A stretch of DNA of 64,000 bases from Bacillota bacterium (GTDB lineage Bacteria; Bacillota; Clostridia; Christensenellales; SZUA-584), in NCBI GenBank assembly GCA_023391105.1, contig JAEWBO010000024.1, positions 4,057 to 68,056 on the forward strand, read 5' to 3'. The position numbers and the translations under genes were made by a program. Under the pieces are notes generated by a model, which had not been told where the DNA came from, did no database searches, and saw only the letters and a program-made list of their open reading frames with translations. The first letter of the stretch is position 1. Each line of letters opens with the position of its first letter. Below, in pieces: positions 8,164 to 16,372 of the stretch.

Positions 8164-9594
8164 GTGCGTAATTTAACCATGCTGACGGATTTGTATCAGC
8201 TGACGATGATGTATGGTTACCACAAATGCGGGATGTCAAAAAAGGTATCCGTGTTTGATTTGTTTTACAGAAGGGCCGCATGCGAAAGCGCTTACGCAAT
8301 TGCAGCAGGCTTGGAGCAGGTCATAGAATTCATCAACAATCTACATTTTACGGACGAGGATATCACCTATTTGCGTTCGCTATCGCTGTTTGATGAAGAG
8401 TTCTTAAAGCTGCTTAAAGAGTTTAAATTCACTGGCGAAATATATGCGGTTAAGGAAGGCACGGTCATTTTTCCGTATGAGCCGATTGTTCGCGTGAAGG
8501 CACCCATCATGGAAGCGCAGCTCATTGAAACGGCGCTGCTGAATCTCATCAACCATCAGACTCTCATCGCAACAAAAGCGTCTCGCGTCGTATATGCGGC
8601 AGAAGGCAGCAGTGTGCTAGAGTTCGGTTTGCGCCGCGCGCAGGGGCCTGACGCGGGCATCTACGGCGCCAGAGCCGCCATCATCGGCGGATGCTCATCC
8701 ACGTCTAACGTGCTGACGGGTGAGCTTTTCGGCATACCCGCAAAAGGCACGCACGCGCATAGCTGGGTCATGAGTTTTCCTCAGGAGATTGACGCGTTTC
8801 GCGCTTATGCGGATATTTTCCCCGACACATGCCTGCTGCTGGTGGATACATATGACACACTCAAGAGCGGTGTCCCAAATGCGATTAAGGTGTTTGAGGA
8901 AATGCGGACAAAAGGCCATAAACCGATTGGCATACGGCTCGATTCGGGTGACCTTGCTTATCTGAGCAAAAAGGCGCGCATCATGCTGGATAACGCAGGC
9001 TTTCATGATGCAAAAATATTTGCGTCCAGCGACATCGATGAGTGGCTGATACGAGATATGAAGCTGCAGGGCGCCAAAATCGACGTCTGGGGCGTCGGAA
9101 CAAAGCTGATTACAGGAGACGGCTGCCCGGCTCTTGGCGGCGTATATAAGCTCTCCGCAGAGATCGAGAACGGAAACATGATTCCAAAAATCAAGGTGAG
9201 CGACAACGTTGAGAAAATCACCAACCCCGGCTATAAAAAGCTTATGCGTCTTTACGATAACAACTCAAGAAAGGCGATTGCTGATCTGATTATGCTGGAT
9301 GACGAGATTATTGACGAAACACAGCCGCTTGTGATCTTCCATCCCGTGGATACATGGAAGCGTATGCGTCTCACCAACTACCACACAAAAGAGCTGCTGG
9401 TTCCTGTCTACGTGGAGGGAAAACAGGTATATGAATCGCCGTCGCTGATGGATATTCAGGAATACGCGAAACAGGATCTCGCCACGTTCTGGGATGAGAT
9501 CAAGCGTCTTATCAACCCGCAGGAATACAAGGTTGATTTGTCATATAAGCTTCACGACCTGAAAAAGACCTTATTGGAACAGTGGGCCATCTAA
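8164..9594 (+). CDS. pncB: Nicotinate phosphoribosyltransferase
   Basis: First step of the Preiss-Handler NAD salvage route: nicotinate plus PRPP to nicotinate mononucleotide. 476 residues, typical of the Gram-positive family. Recognisable segments are LTDLYQLTM at the N-terminus, EFGLRRAQGPD (active-site loop), the IRLDSGDL metal/phosphate region and VWGVGTKL. Start GTG at 8164 with AAGGAG 10 bases upstream; an upstream in-frame start would overlap lgt. A strong terminator follows the gene. Confidence 0.95.
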   Translation: MRNLTMLTDLYQLTMMYGYHKCGMSKKVSVFDLFYRRAACESAYAIAAGLEQVIEFINNLHFTDEDITYLRSLSLFDEEFLKLLKEFKFTGEIYAVKEGTVIFPYEPIVRVKAPIMEAQLIETALLNLINHQTLIATKASRVVYAAEGSSVLEFGLRRAQGPDAGIYGARAAIIGGCSSTSNVLTGELFGIPAKGTHAHSWVMSFPQEIDAFRAYADIFPDTCLLLVDTYDTLKSGVPNAIKVFEEMRTKGHKPIGIRLDSGDLAYLSKKARIMLDNAGFHDAKIFASSDIDEWLIRDMKLQGAKIDVWGVGTKLITGDGCPALGGVYKLSAEIENGNMIPKIKVSDNVEKITNPGYKKLMRLYDNNSRKAIADLIMLDDEIIDETQPLVIFHPVDTWKRMRLTNYHTKELLVPVYVEGKQVYESPSLMDIQEYAKQDLATFWDEIKRLINPQEYKVDLSYKLHDLKKTLLEQWAI

Positions 9595-9624
9595 GGCCTT
9601 TCGCAAAATAAGACGTACCAAACC

Positions 9625-9668
9625 GCACCGTCCGACATTTTCTAAGAGTCGGGCGGTGCTATTCTTTT
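9625..9668 (+). terminator. Strong terminator after pncB
   Basis: Twelve-base stem GCACCGTCCGAC (9625-9636) / GTCGGGCGGTGC (9648-9659) with one G-U pair, followed by TATTCTTTT. Confidence 0.85.
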
Positions 9669-9690
9669 GCAAAAAGAAAGGGTGGTCTTA

Positions 9691-10152
9691 ATGAACAATT
9701 TAAAAAAGAGCATTATGGGAAAATATAATGCCGCCGACGTAGACAGATTGCTGTTAAAAGTGAGGAACGATTATGAAGAGTGCCTTAAGGAACAGAAAGA
9801 ACGTATCATGGCATTGCGGGATGAAAACCATCAGCTAAAAAATAAACTTTTGAAGTACCAACATAACGAACAGTATATCATAGGCACCTTCACACGTGCG
9901 GAAGAAACGGCTCAGACGATTATTGCTGAGGCACAGAATCAAGCAAACGCCATTGTGCGTAAAGCAAAGAATGAAGAGGATCTGATGAGAACGGCTGTGG
10001 CGGGTTGTTATCAAAAGCTGTGCAAGCTAAAGAGTGCCAGCGAAGATGTTTACAGGGCAGCGGCCAAGGCGGTCGGCGAACAGGAGGAACTCGAAAAAAC
10101 ATCAAGTAACGTCCGGCCTTTTATCAGCGTATATGAAGGCACACACAATTAG
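9691..10152 (+). CDS. DivIVA-like coiled-coil protein
   Basis: Small soluble protein (153 residues) of unknown exact role. Residues about 10-60 (YNAADVDRLL..., then DENHQLKNKL) resemble the N-terminal region and first coiled coil of DivIVA/GpsB proteins, and a second helical segment (TAQTIIAEAQNQANAIV) is typical of DivIVA C-terminal coils. Such proteins sit at poles or septa and recruit division or cell-wall factors. ATG at 9691 is chosen because AAAGGGTGG lies 6 bases upstream; a TTG 24 bases earlier is in frame but overlaps that site. Terminators on both sides make it an isolated unit. Functional assignment is by pattern only. Confidence 0.6.
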   Translation: MNNLKKSIMGKYNAADVDRLLLKVRNDYEECLKEQKERIMALRDENHQLKNKLLKYQHNEQYIIGTFTRAEETAQTIIAEAQNQANAIVRKAKNEEDLMRTAVAGCYQKLCKLKSASEDVYRAAAKAVGEQEELEKTSSNVRPFISVYEGTHN

Positions 10153-10170
10153 TGGAATAAATTCAAATGC

Positions 10171-10199
10171 AAGACCGTCAAAATGGCGGTCTTTTTCTA
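10171..10199 (+). terminator. Terminator after the DivIVA-like gene
   Basis: Stem AAGACCGTC (10171-10179) / GGCGGTCTT (10185-10193, one wobble), followed by a T-rich run. Confidence 0.75.
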
Positions 10200-10280
10200 T
10201 GCCTTTAATTGCCTATGCTAATATATTTGATTAGAACATACAATTTATGATAATATATCCTAAATTTCTTTCTCGAAAAA

Positions 10281-10305
10281 TGAACTTTTATAAATACACT
10301 ACGTT
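10281..10305 (+). promoter_or_regulatory. ECF-type promoter upstream of the sigma gene (possible autoregulation)
   Basis: TGAAC (10281-10285) and CGTT (10302-10305) are 16 bases apart, the geometry of ECF promoters (GAAC / CGTx). The pair lies 26 bases before the GTG of the ECF sigma gene. Many ECF sigma factors transcribe their own operon, so this is the expected place. Confidence 0.45.
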
Positions 10306-10330
10306 AAGTATTGGAAAGGAGGATGCATTT

Positions 10331-10900
10331 GTGTGCGCGTATGATGAAATCTTTGAGCTCTTTATAAAAGGAGATAGGCAAGCTATGAGCAAACTTGTAG
10401 AAACGTATAAGCTTGAGTTGTTTAACTTATGCTTCAGATTGACGTTTAACAAGCAGGACGCAGAAGACCTTTTTCAGCAAACCTGGATCAAAGCGACGAA
10501 AAATGCATCTAAGTACGAGCATCAATCATTTAAGCCTTGGCTGTTTAAAATTTGTGTTAACCAGTTTAGAGACAACTACAGACAATATGTCAAGAGAAAG
10601 CAGCTCATGAAGGATGACTTTGAGTCTACCAGTGCGAAGGATTACGTGCTGATGACAGCGGGCGGCAGCGATTCGGTGGAGGAACAGATCGAAAGAAAGC
10701 ACATTCAAGCCCTTCTCATTTCCAATATCGACAAGCTTCCGCAGCCGCAAAAGGTGCCAATGGTCCTTTTCTATTATCAACAGATGAAATACTCGGAGAT
10801 TGCCGGTGTGCTTGGCGTGCCTGAAGGGACGGTCAAATCGCGCATCAACACGGCCAAGAAAAAGCTAAAGAGCGTATTGGAGAGTGAATTATATGTTTGA
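10331..10900 (+). CDS. ECF-family RNA polymerase sigma factor
   Basis: 189-residue sigma-70 group IV (ECF) factor. Region 2 covers roughly residues 15-80 (LCFRLTFNKQDAEDLFQQTW is the core-binding and -10 recognising part). Region 4 is at the C-terminus, with an HTH reading YSEIAGVLGVPEGTVKSRI. Start GTG at 10331 has GGAAAGGAGG 8 bases upstream; longer in-frame versions add unrelated residues. The 3' end overlaps the next gene by 8 bases, and that gene encodes a membrane anti-sigma-like protein, the usual arrangement for a signal-gated ECF pair. Target genes are not visible beyond a possible self-promoter. Confidence 0.93.
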   Translation: MCAYDEIFELFIKGDRQAMSKLVETYKLELFNLCFRLTFNKQDAEDLFQQTWIKATKNASKYEHQSFKPWLFKICVNQFRDNYRQYVKRKQLMKDDFESTSAKDYVLMTAGGSDSVEEQIERKHIQALLISNIDKLPQPQKVPMVLFYYQQMKYSEIAGVLGVPEGTVKSRINTAKKKLKSVLESELYV

Positions 10901-12857
10901 CATAGATACGTTTTTAGAAACAATCGCCATCAAAGAAGTATCGCCGTCCGATACTTTAATCAGCAGGACGGTGGAACAGTGCGGCAAAGTGCTGAAAACA
11001 AAAGAAAAGGAAACAAAGCTGGCAAAGCAGATAAAAAAGGCAGTGATGATCGCGGTTCCCGCGGCTGCGTTGCTGCTGATGGGCATATTTATCGGTTCGC
11101 AATTAAATTCGGCACACGGGAAAGCGGTGCAGGCTGCGTCTGCGTGCTTTACAGTTGATATCAATCCGAGCGTCTGCGTCAATGTGGATAAAGAGAGCAA
11201 AGTCACCGAACTTGTGGGACAGAACGAAGACGCGGCTGAGCTGATTGAAAGGTTGGATTGTGTCGGCGAACCCGCTGCGGATGCGATATACCAGATTGTC
11301 GAACAAGCAAAAGACTTAGGCTACATCAGCGAACAAAATAAGTATGTGCTGATTGGGAGCTTTGGTATCAGCGACGATGATGACACACTTGGTACACTTC
11401 AACAAATGCTTGAGAACAGCTTCGGAGATATGATTGACCTATTAATCGTTTCAGGCACGCTGGAAGATAAGCTGCAAGCGGATTCAATCGATGTCTCCGC
11501 GGGGCTTTTTAAACTCAGCGAAATGGCACAAGGCGTGGATATTAACAATGAAGATAAGGTTGAAGATGTGGTCGGAGAGATCAAGAATACCTACAGTGCC
11601 CCCGATTTGTCTGTCAAGGAGATCACTGGTGGTCTGACGCTCAAATGGACGAAGCTTGATTTTGAATCGATGGGATACAACGGAGAAGTGACTTATGATG
11701 TTGTGGCGGCTGATACAGCGTCGGATGTGAAGAACTTCAATGCGCAGAGACTTCAGTCATTTACGTTCCAAGCATCGGGCAAGCAGACATTAAGCTGCAA
11801 GCTAACACCCAAAAACAGCGGCATCCCATCAGGAACAGTCAAATATTATGGCGTATATGTACATTACGGAAACGTCGCCAAGCTGTTCAGCAACGTTGTC
11901 AGCGCCAAAATGCCTGAAATCGTGACGTCCACACCAAAACCTGGTGCTTCGCCGATAGCGTCAGCTTCGCCGCTAATATCAACATCGCCGGAAGCACCGA
12001 CTTCGCCGACGCAAGCGCCGCAGCCAGAGCAGGAACCGGTATTAACAGGAAGCATTTCTGGAGACGCCGTGTTGATAAAGTGGCGTAAAGATACGTCTGA
12101 AACGTTTTCAGGATATAAAGTTGTGGCTTCTAAAACCAATCCGAATCCAAAATACCCCGATGACGGGTACTTAAAATACATCACAAATAGAGACACCACG
12201 AGCATAAAGCTCTATGAAGGTACCAGCGGCCTCAAAGCAGGGAAAAGCTACTACTTTAGCGTGACGTATCTTTATAAGGACGGAAGCAAGGTGGCGGCCA
12301 ACGCCGTTCAGCTGACAGTGCCCGGTAAAAAGAAGGCTGCTGCTCCGGTTGAGCCGACAACTGCACCGCCCTGCACGGAAGCGCCGCCCTGCACGGAAGC
12401 GCCGTCTTGTACGGAAGTGCCATCCTGCACGGAAGCCCCGCCTTGGACGGAAGGATATGTCTCAACGAGTATCGGCGGTTCGATGGACGGCAATACGGCT
12501 CGATTAAGCTGGAGCCAGATCAATCATCCGCAGTTCAACGGATATAAAGTGGTGTGTTCGTTCTCCAATTCAAGCCCGAGCTATCCGAATGACGGCTACG
12601 TCAGGTGGATAACGGACGCTGGAAAGACAAGCTGCTCAGTAGATATGACGAAGATTTCAGGCTATGCGCCGGGCGCCACCTGCCACTTCGCCATCACTGC
12701 ACTGTATGACAACCATAAAGTCAAGAAAACGGGTAATGCGATATCGCTGGCGATGCCTGCGGAACCAGCGGTGCCTGCTCCTGAAACGGTGCCTGCTCCT
12801 GAAGCGGTGCCTGCTCCTGAAGCGGTGCCATGTGAACCTGAAAATACATTTGGATGA
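10893..12857 (+). CDS. RsgI-like membrane-anchored anti-sigma factor with extracellular repeat domains
   Basis: Predicted partner of the ECF sigma factor, 654 residues, single-pass. Residues 1-48 are cytoplasmic and would hold the sigma factor; a membrane helix follows (AAALLLMGIFIG, about 49-71). The segment after it reads FTVDINPSVCVNVDKESKV... and NKYVLIGSFG, matching the extracytoplasmic middle domain of RsgI proteins. Then come a Pro/Ser/Thr-rich linker and two roughly 95-residue beta-rich modules similar to each other (each contains FxGYKVV, YPxDGY and ITxxxxTS). The modules are joined by a five-fold PPCTEA linker, and a PAPEAV repeat sits near the C-terminus. ATG at 10893 is preferred over the GTG nine bases earlier (GGAG spacing). 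RsgI normally pairs with SigI-type factors, so pairing with an ECF factor is notable. The ligand may be a polysaccharide or wall component, by analogy only. Confidence 0.8.
   Translation: MFDIDTFLETIAIKEVSPSDTLISRTVEQCGKVLKTKEKETKLAKQIKKAVMIAVPAAALLLMGIFIGSQLNSAHGKAVQAASACFTVDINPSVCVNVDKESKVTELVGQNEDAAELIERLDCVGEPAADAIYQIVEQAKDLGYISEQNKYVLIGSFGISDDDDTLGTLQQMLENSFGDMIDLLIVSGTLEDKLQADSIDVSAGLFKLSEMAQGVDINNEDKVEDVVGEIKNTYSAPDLSVKEITGGLTLKWTKLDFESMGYNGEVTYDVVAADTASDVKNFNAQRLQSFTFQASGKQTLSCKLTPKNSGIPSGTVKYYGVYVHYGNVAKLFSNVVSAKMPEIVTSTPKPGASPIASASPLISTSPEAPTSPTQAPQPEQEPVLTGSISGDAVLIKWRKDTSETFSGYKVVASKTNPNPKYPDDGYLKYITNRDTTSIKLYEGTSGLKAGKSYYFSVTYLYKDGSKVAANAVQLTVPGKKKAAAPVEPTTAPPCTEAPPCTEAPSCTEVPSCTEAPPWTEGYVSTSIGGSMDGNTARLSWSQINHPQFNGYKVVCSFSNSSPSYPNDGYVRWITDAGKTSCSVDMTKISGYAPGATCHFAITALYDNHKVKKTGNAISLAMPAEPAVPAPETVPAPEAVPAPEAVPCEPENTFG
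12366..12455 (+). repeat. Five 18-bp tandem repeats encoding P(P/S)(C/W)TE(A/V)
   Basis: Five consecutive 18-base units with period kept at both DNA and protein level (PPCTEA, PPCTEA, PSCTEV, PSCTEA, PPWTEG). They form a Cys- and Pro-rich linker between the two extracellular modules. Copy number is likely variable by slippage. Confidence 0.9.
12771..12824 (+). repeat. Three 18-bp tandem repeats encoding VPAPE(T/A)
   Basis: Three near-identical 18-base units (GTGCCTGCTCCTGAA plus ACG/GCG), followed by a diverged fourth, at the very C-terminus of the anti-sigma protein. Confidence 0.9.
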
Positions 12858-12949
12858 AACTCACAGTCAATCTGTGCTAGGTAAAATTATTACATAGCGC
12901 GTTTGAAGCTAAAATGTGCCTTAACCCTGCCTTTCGGCAGTTAAATGAC

Positions 12950-12990
12950 GTCAGAGAGTGCGTGCCCCCAAGCGTGCTCTCTTTTTTCTT
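12950..12990 (+). terminator. Terminator after the sigma/anti-sigma operon
   Basis: AGAGAG(TGCGT) pairs with (GCGTG)CTCTCT, including several G-U pairs, and is followed by TTTTTTCTTT. A smaller hairpin CTGCC-TTTC-GGCAG lies just upstream (12927-12940). Confidence 0.65.
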
Positions 12991-13094
12991 TATTGAACGT
13001 TAATCATTATTCAAGTAGAATAGCAGCGTTTTTAGTATATTGAAAAATGTTGTAAACAATTATCGAAACGCTATGCACGTCCAATAGGGGATGG

Positions 13095-13100
13095 TATAAT
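13095..13100 (+). promoter_or_regulatory. -10 box for the LuxR-type regulator
   Basis: Consensus TATAAT 29 bases before the GTG start. No convincing -35 element at 16-18 bases upstream, so the promoter may need an activator. Confidence 0.4.
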
Positions 13101-13128
13101 TTTGGCATAATAGTTCGGAGGCGTGTGT

Positions 13129-14070
13129 GTGGGCATCCTATTTGACGCAATACAGTTTATTGAAACATCTCTATTATCCTCAGCCGTGCTTTTTTCGATG
13201 ATCATGTTTGTGAGAACAAAGGATCGATTAGCCGGACGCACATTAATGGTGCTGCTGCCGGTTGCCACTTTGCTTTTTCTTTCTTACATGTATAGCATAA
13301 ATAGTCATGCCAATGGTCAGGAAACGAATACTGTGCCATGGCTGACGCCGCTGTTCGCTCTTCTTGTCATCGCGCTGATCATGCTCTGTGTTCTGGCTGC
13401 CTGTTATTACGTGATACAGCTGTTTCCTATCTCTAGAAGCAAGAAGCGTGTCGCGCTGTTGTCCGCGACAGGAATAACGGGCATTCTTCTCATAATCACG
13501 GCGATACTTGTCATGTACATGTCCCGGGCAGATTTGACACAGTCGGTCACGACCGCTTTGTGGGCGTTTTATCCGCTTTGCTCAATCGCTTTGTTTATTG
13601 AAGCGCTGGCAGTGGCAGGCATGTATCGGAAAATTACCGATCCGCATAAACTGCGTCTCTCTAAATATTTTCTGATTGCATTTATCCCACAAGCAGCCTA
13701 TTCAATCATTGACTTTTTTCTGCTTCGAAACATCTCTTTTCAGCTTACGCATATTTCATATGCCGTTTTTTCGGTCTTCGTGTTCGTTGATCTTTGTTCG
13801 TATTTTTTTAAACATTACAGCCATGAGCTTGATATATCGCCAAAAAAGGAAGACCTCAAAGGTAAGTTTGCGCTTAGTGACAGAGAATATGAAGTCATTG
13901 AGCTTCTTGCCAAAGGCATGACCAATCAAACCATATGCGAGACTCTTCACATCAGCGTTAATACCGTAAAATCTCATATCAAACGCATCTACAAAAAGCT
14001 AGGAATCGCTAACAGATTGCAGCTTATCAAACTTCTTGGCAACGGACATTCGCCAGATACCCACCAATAA
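13129..14070 (+). CDS. Membrane-integral LuxR-family transcription regulator
   Basis: 313 residues. Six to seven hydrophobic helices fill residues about 10-230, with little between them. A short linker leads to a C-terminal LuxR/GerE helix-turn-helix (about residues 245-305: LSDREYEVIELLAKGMTN... and SVNTVKSHIKRIYKKLG). There is no receiver or PAS domain, so the membrane bundle itself is the presumed sensor, possibly for a lipophilic or envelope signal. GTG at 13129 is chosen because GGAGG is 7 bases upstream; the GTG six bases earlier is too close to it. It is followed by an exporter operon with a dyad-flanked promoter, its probable target. Confidence 0.85.
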   Translation: MGILFDAIQFIETSLLSSAVLFSMIMFVRTKDRLAGRTLMVLLPVATLLFLSYMYSINSHANGQETNTVPWLTPLFALLVIALIMLCVLAACYYVIQLFPISRSKKRVALLSATGITGILLIITAILVMYMSRADLTQSVTTALWAFYPLCSIALFIEALAVAGMYRKITDPHKLRLSKYFLIAFIPQAAYSIIDFFLLRNISFQLTHISYAVFSVFVFVDLCSYFFKHYSHELDISPKKEDLKGKFALSDREYEVIELLAKGMTNQTICETLHISVNTVKSHIKRIYKKLGIANRLQLIKLLGNGHSPDTHQ

Positions 14071-14076
14071 AGCGCC

Positions 14077-14096
14077 ATTCACCCGAAAGGGTGAAT
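14077..14096. other. Perfect stem-loop with GAAA tetraloop
   Basis: ATTCACCC-GAAA-GGGTGAAT just after the regulator gene. It has no T-run on the plus strand, so it is not a classic terminator; it could be a 3'-end stabilising hairpin or a weak terminator. Confidence 0.5.
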
Positions 14097-14123
14097 GAAA
14101 AATCACCCCAAAAAGTGTACATT

Positions 14124-14198
14124 TGCACGCCCATGGGTCATTGTGCATGCCTTTTTTCAGCAATATGATGTTCTTAGACAAAGAGAACGGAGAACATC
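14124..14198 (+). promoter_or_regulatory. Promoter of the exporter operon flanked by two dyads
   Basis: TTGTGC (14141-14146) and TATGAT (14164-14169) are 17 bases apart. Upstream and overlapping the -35 is the dyad TGCAC (14124-14128) / GTGCA (14143-14147). Overlapping the -10 and start region is a perfect dyad GATGTTCT (14167-14174) / AGAACATC (14191-14198). The positions suit an activator site and a second, repressor-type or RNA-level site. Confidence 0.5.
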
Positions 14199-14199
14199 A

Positions 14200-16278
14200 T
14201 TGAAAAAGCTGTTTGAAAATGCAATAAGAAAAAAGAAAACTGATATTATTTTATTTTTATGTGCTGCTGTGGTCAGTGCATTTTTAATGTTGGGCGTTGG
14301 GCAGAATTTCGATATGTCGGAATATCTGCCAGGGCACTCGGATTCCAAAATTGGCATCGACATTTTAAAAGACGAATACAGCTACAATGGCAGCGCATTA
14401 ATGATGCTCGAAAACAAAAGCATCGTTGAGGTGCTGGGCGCCAAGGAAAGCTTAGAAGATATCAGCGGCATTGAAGCTGTCGTCTGGCTGGACGACGTGG
14501 CGGATTTAAAGCAGCCTGTTGAACTGATTGACGAGGAAGTGCGCAACAACTATTACAATAGTGGAAATGCTTTGCTTCAAATCGTCTTTACGGAAGATGA
14601 TTATTCAAAGCAGACGCAAGGCGCCATCGATAATATTAAAGGCATATTTGGTGATGACGTTATTTTATCGGGCAGTGCCATGGATGCGTACATGAATATC
14701 AGATCCATTAACGGTAATATGATGGGCAGCATCTCGATCGCGTTGGGTATTACGCTCATCATACTGTTTCTTACCACCAATTCGATTGCTGAGGTCATAT
14801 TGTTTTTGTTGACGATGGGTGTGGCCGTCTTGCTAAACCTGGGTACAAATGTGATTTTCGGCAAAATATCTTATATGACATTCGCATGCGCCGCTATTTT
14901 GCAGCTTGCGGTATCAATGGATTATTCTATATTCCTGCTTCATCGTTTCAGCTATGAGCGGCAGACGGAGAGCGATCCTGCAAAAGCCATGGTAAGAGCG
15001 CAAAGAGCATCCTTTGCGTCTATCATGTCCAGCGGAGCCACAACGATCGTGGGATTTCTCGCGCTTGTCTTTATGAGCTATACGATGGGAGCGGATATGG
15101 GTCTGGTGCTTGCCAAAGGTATTGTTTTGAGCCTGCTCTGCGTGATGCTGTTGCTTCCTGTGCTTGCGGTGCTTTTTGTGAAGTTTATTGATAAAACAAC
15201 GCATAAACCATTGCTGCCCTCATTGAAAAGAGTGCAGCATATGTTGGGCGGCAAAGTCAAGTATGTGGTCATCGGTGTGCTCATCCTGGTCAGCGTGATT
15301 TCGTATATGGCGCAGAACAACAATACGTTCATGTATTCGTCGAGCGATGTGGGTGACGCAAAGCAAACCGAGATGAACGCCAAGATCCAAAACACATTCG
15401 GAGAGAGCAATAACTTTGTGGTGCTCGTGCCGCGCGGCAGTGAGACGAGCGAATACGATATGGTGAGTAAGCTCGAGACACTGGATACCGTCAAGAGCGT
15501 GCAGGGGATATACGCGTTCATTGACCCGGCCACGCCGCAGGAGATCGTTCCCGATTATTTACGGGATGAATTTTTAAGCGAAAACTATTCAAGATACATC
15601 GTGGAGGTGGATACCCCAATCGAAAGCGAAGAGGCAACACAAGCAGTCGAACAGATACGGCAGGTGGCGGCAGCGTATTTTGAACAACCGTATGTGACGG
15701 GGGCTTCGCCTGTGATCTATGATATCGCTCAAACCACGTCGGGAGATTTCTCGCTTGTGACGATTCTGTCCATGATATTCGTGGGGCTTATTATACTCGT
15801 CACTTTCCGATCACTGACGGTTCCCGTGATATTGCTTTTCATTATTGAAACGTCCATATGGATCAACATGGCGATTCCTTATTTTCAGGGCATACCGATG
15901 ATATTTTTGGGGTATATGATTGTCAGCGCCGTTCAGCTTGGGGCAACGATTGATTACGCGATACTTATGACGAACTACTATTTGGAAGGACGCAAAACGC
16001 TGGATAAGCGCGGCGCGGCGGACTATGCCGTGGAGAAAGCGGGTGCGTCGATTATGGTATCGGCGCTCGTTCTCGCGACAGCCGGCTTTGTGTTTGCCGG
16101 TTCGTTTACACAGGCAGCCATGGCGCAATTTGGCACATTGATCGGCAGAGGAGCGCTGCTTTCAGGGTTTCTCACGATATTTGTTTTGCCGCAGCTGCTG
16201 ATAACGCTGGATGGCGTGATAAAGAAAACAACCTTAAAGAGAAAGCTGTTTAGAGGGAGACAACAGGATGAAATTTAA
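14200..16278 (+). CDS. MMPL/RND-family membrane exporter
   Basis: 692-residue RND-superfamily transporter of the MMPL type, about 12 helices in two repeats. Helix 1 follows residue 15; a large extracytoplasmic loop of about 140 residues follows each repeat's first helix. Conserved acidic residues occur in the fourth helix of each half (LAVSMDYSIFLLHRF and LGATIDYAILMTNYY), as expected for proton-driven RND proteins. It probably exports a lipid or other hydrophobic compound. Start TTG at 14200 with GGAG 7 bases upstream; longer in-frame starts would lie upstream of the promoter. The next genes overlap or follow closely, so a secreted partner is co-expressed. Confidence 0.92.
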   Translation: MKKLFENAIRKKKTDIILFLCAAVVSAFLMLGVGQNFDMSEYLPGHSDSKIGIDILKDEYSYNGSALMMLENKSIVEVLGAKESLEDISGIEAVVWLDDVADLKQPVELIDEEVRNNYYNSGNALLQIVFTEDDYSKQTQGAIDNIKGIFGDDVILSGSAMDAYMNIRSINGNMMGSISIALGITLIILFLTTNSIAEVILFLLTMGVAVLLNLGTNVIFGKISYMTFACAAILQLAVSMDYSIFLLHRFSYERQTESDPAKAMVRAQRASFASIMSSGATTIVGFLALVFMSYTMGADMGLVLAKGIVLSLLCVMLLLPVLAVLFVKFIDKTTHKPLLPSLKRVQHMLGGKVKYVVIGVLILVSVISYMAQNNNTFMYSSSDVGDAKQTEMNAKIQNTFGESNNFVVLVPRGSETSEYDMVSKLETLDTVKSVQGIYAFIDPATPQEIVPDYLRDEFLSENYSRYIVEVDTPIESEEATQAVEQIRQVAAAYFEQPYVTGASPVIYDIAQTTSGDFSLVTILSMIFVGLIILVTFRSLTVPVILLFIIETSIWINMAIPYFQGIPMIFLGYMIVSAVQLGATIDYAILMTNYYLEGRKTLDKRGAADYAVEKAGASIMVSALVLATAGFVFAGSFTQAAMAQFGTLIGRGALLSGFLTIFVLPQLLITLDGVIKKTTLKRKLFRGRQQDEI

Positions 16279-16372
16279 GAACTTTAGCGTATTGGCGACC
16301 GTATTTTTGACCTGTATTTCCGGTGACCGCATGAATAAAGAGAGTATTGGAGGCAAGCGTTATGAAGCTTAA
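16268..16372 (+). CDS. Possible 34-residue coupling peptide
   Basis: Short frame starting ATG at 16268 inside the last codons of the exporter and ending inside the next gene, with GGGAG 8 bases upstream. It reads MKFKNFSVLATVFLTC..., a short hydrophobic N-terminus. It may only carry ribosomes across the 83-base gap (translational coupling) or be meaningless. Confidence 0.3.
   Translation: MKFKNFSVLATVFLTCISGDRMNKESIGGKRYEA

Noticed and set aside
14124..14160. Terminator after the LuxR-type regulator
   Set aside because: The TGCAC/GTGCA dyad is short and separated from the T run by extra bases; it fits an operator at the promoter better.
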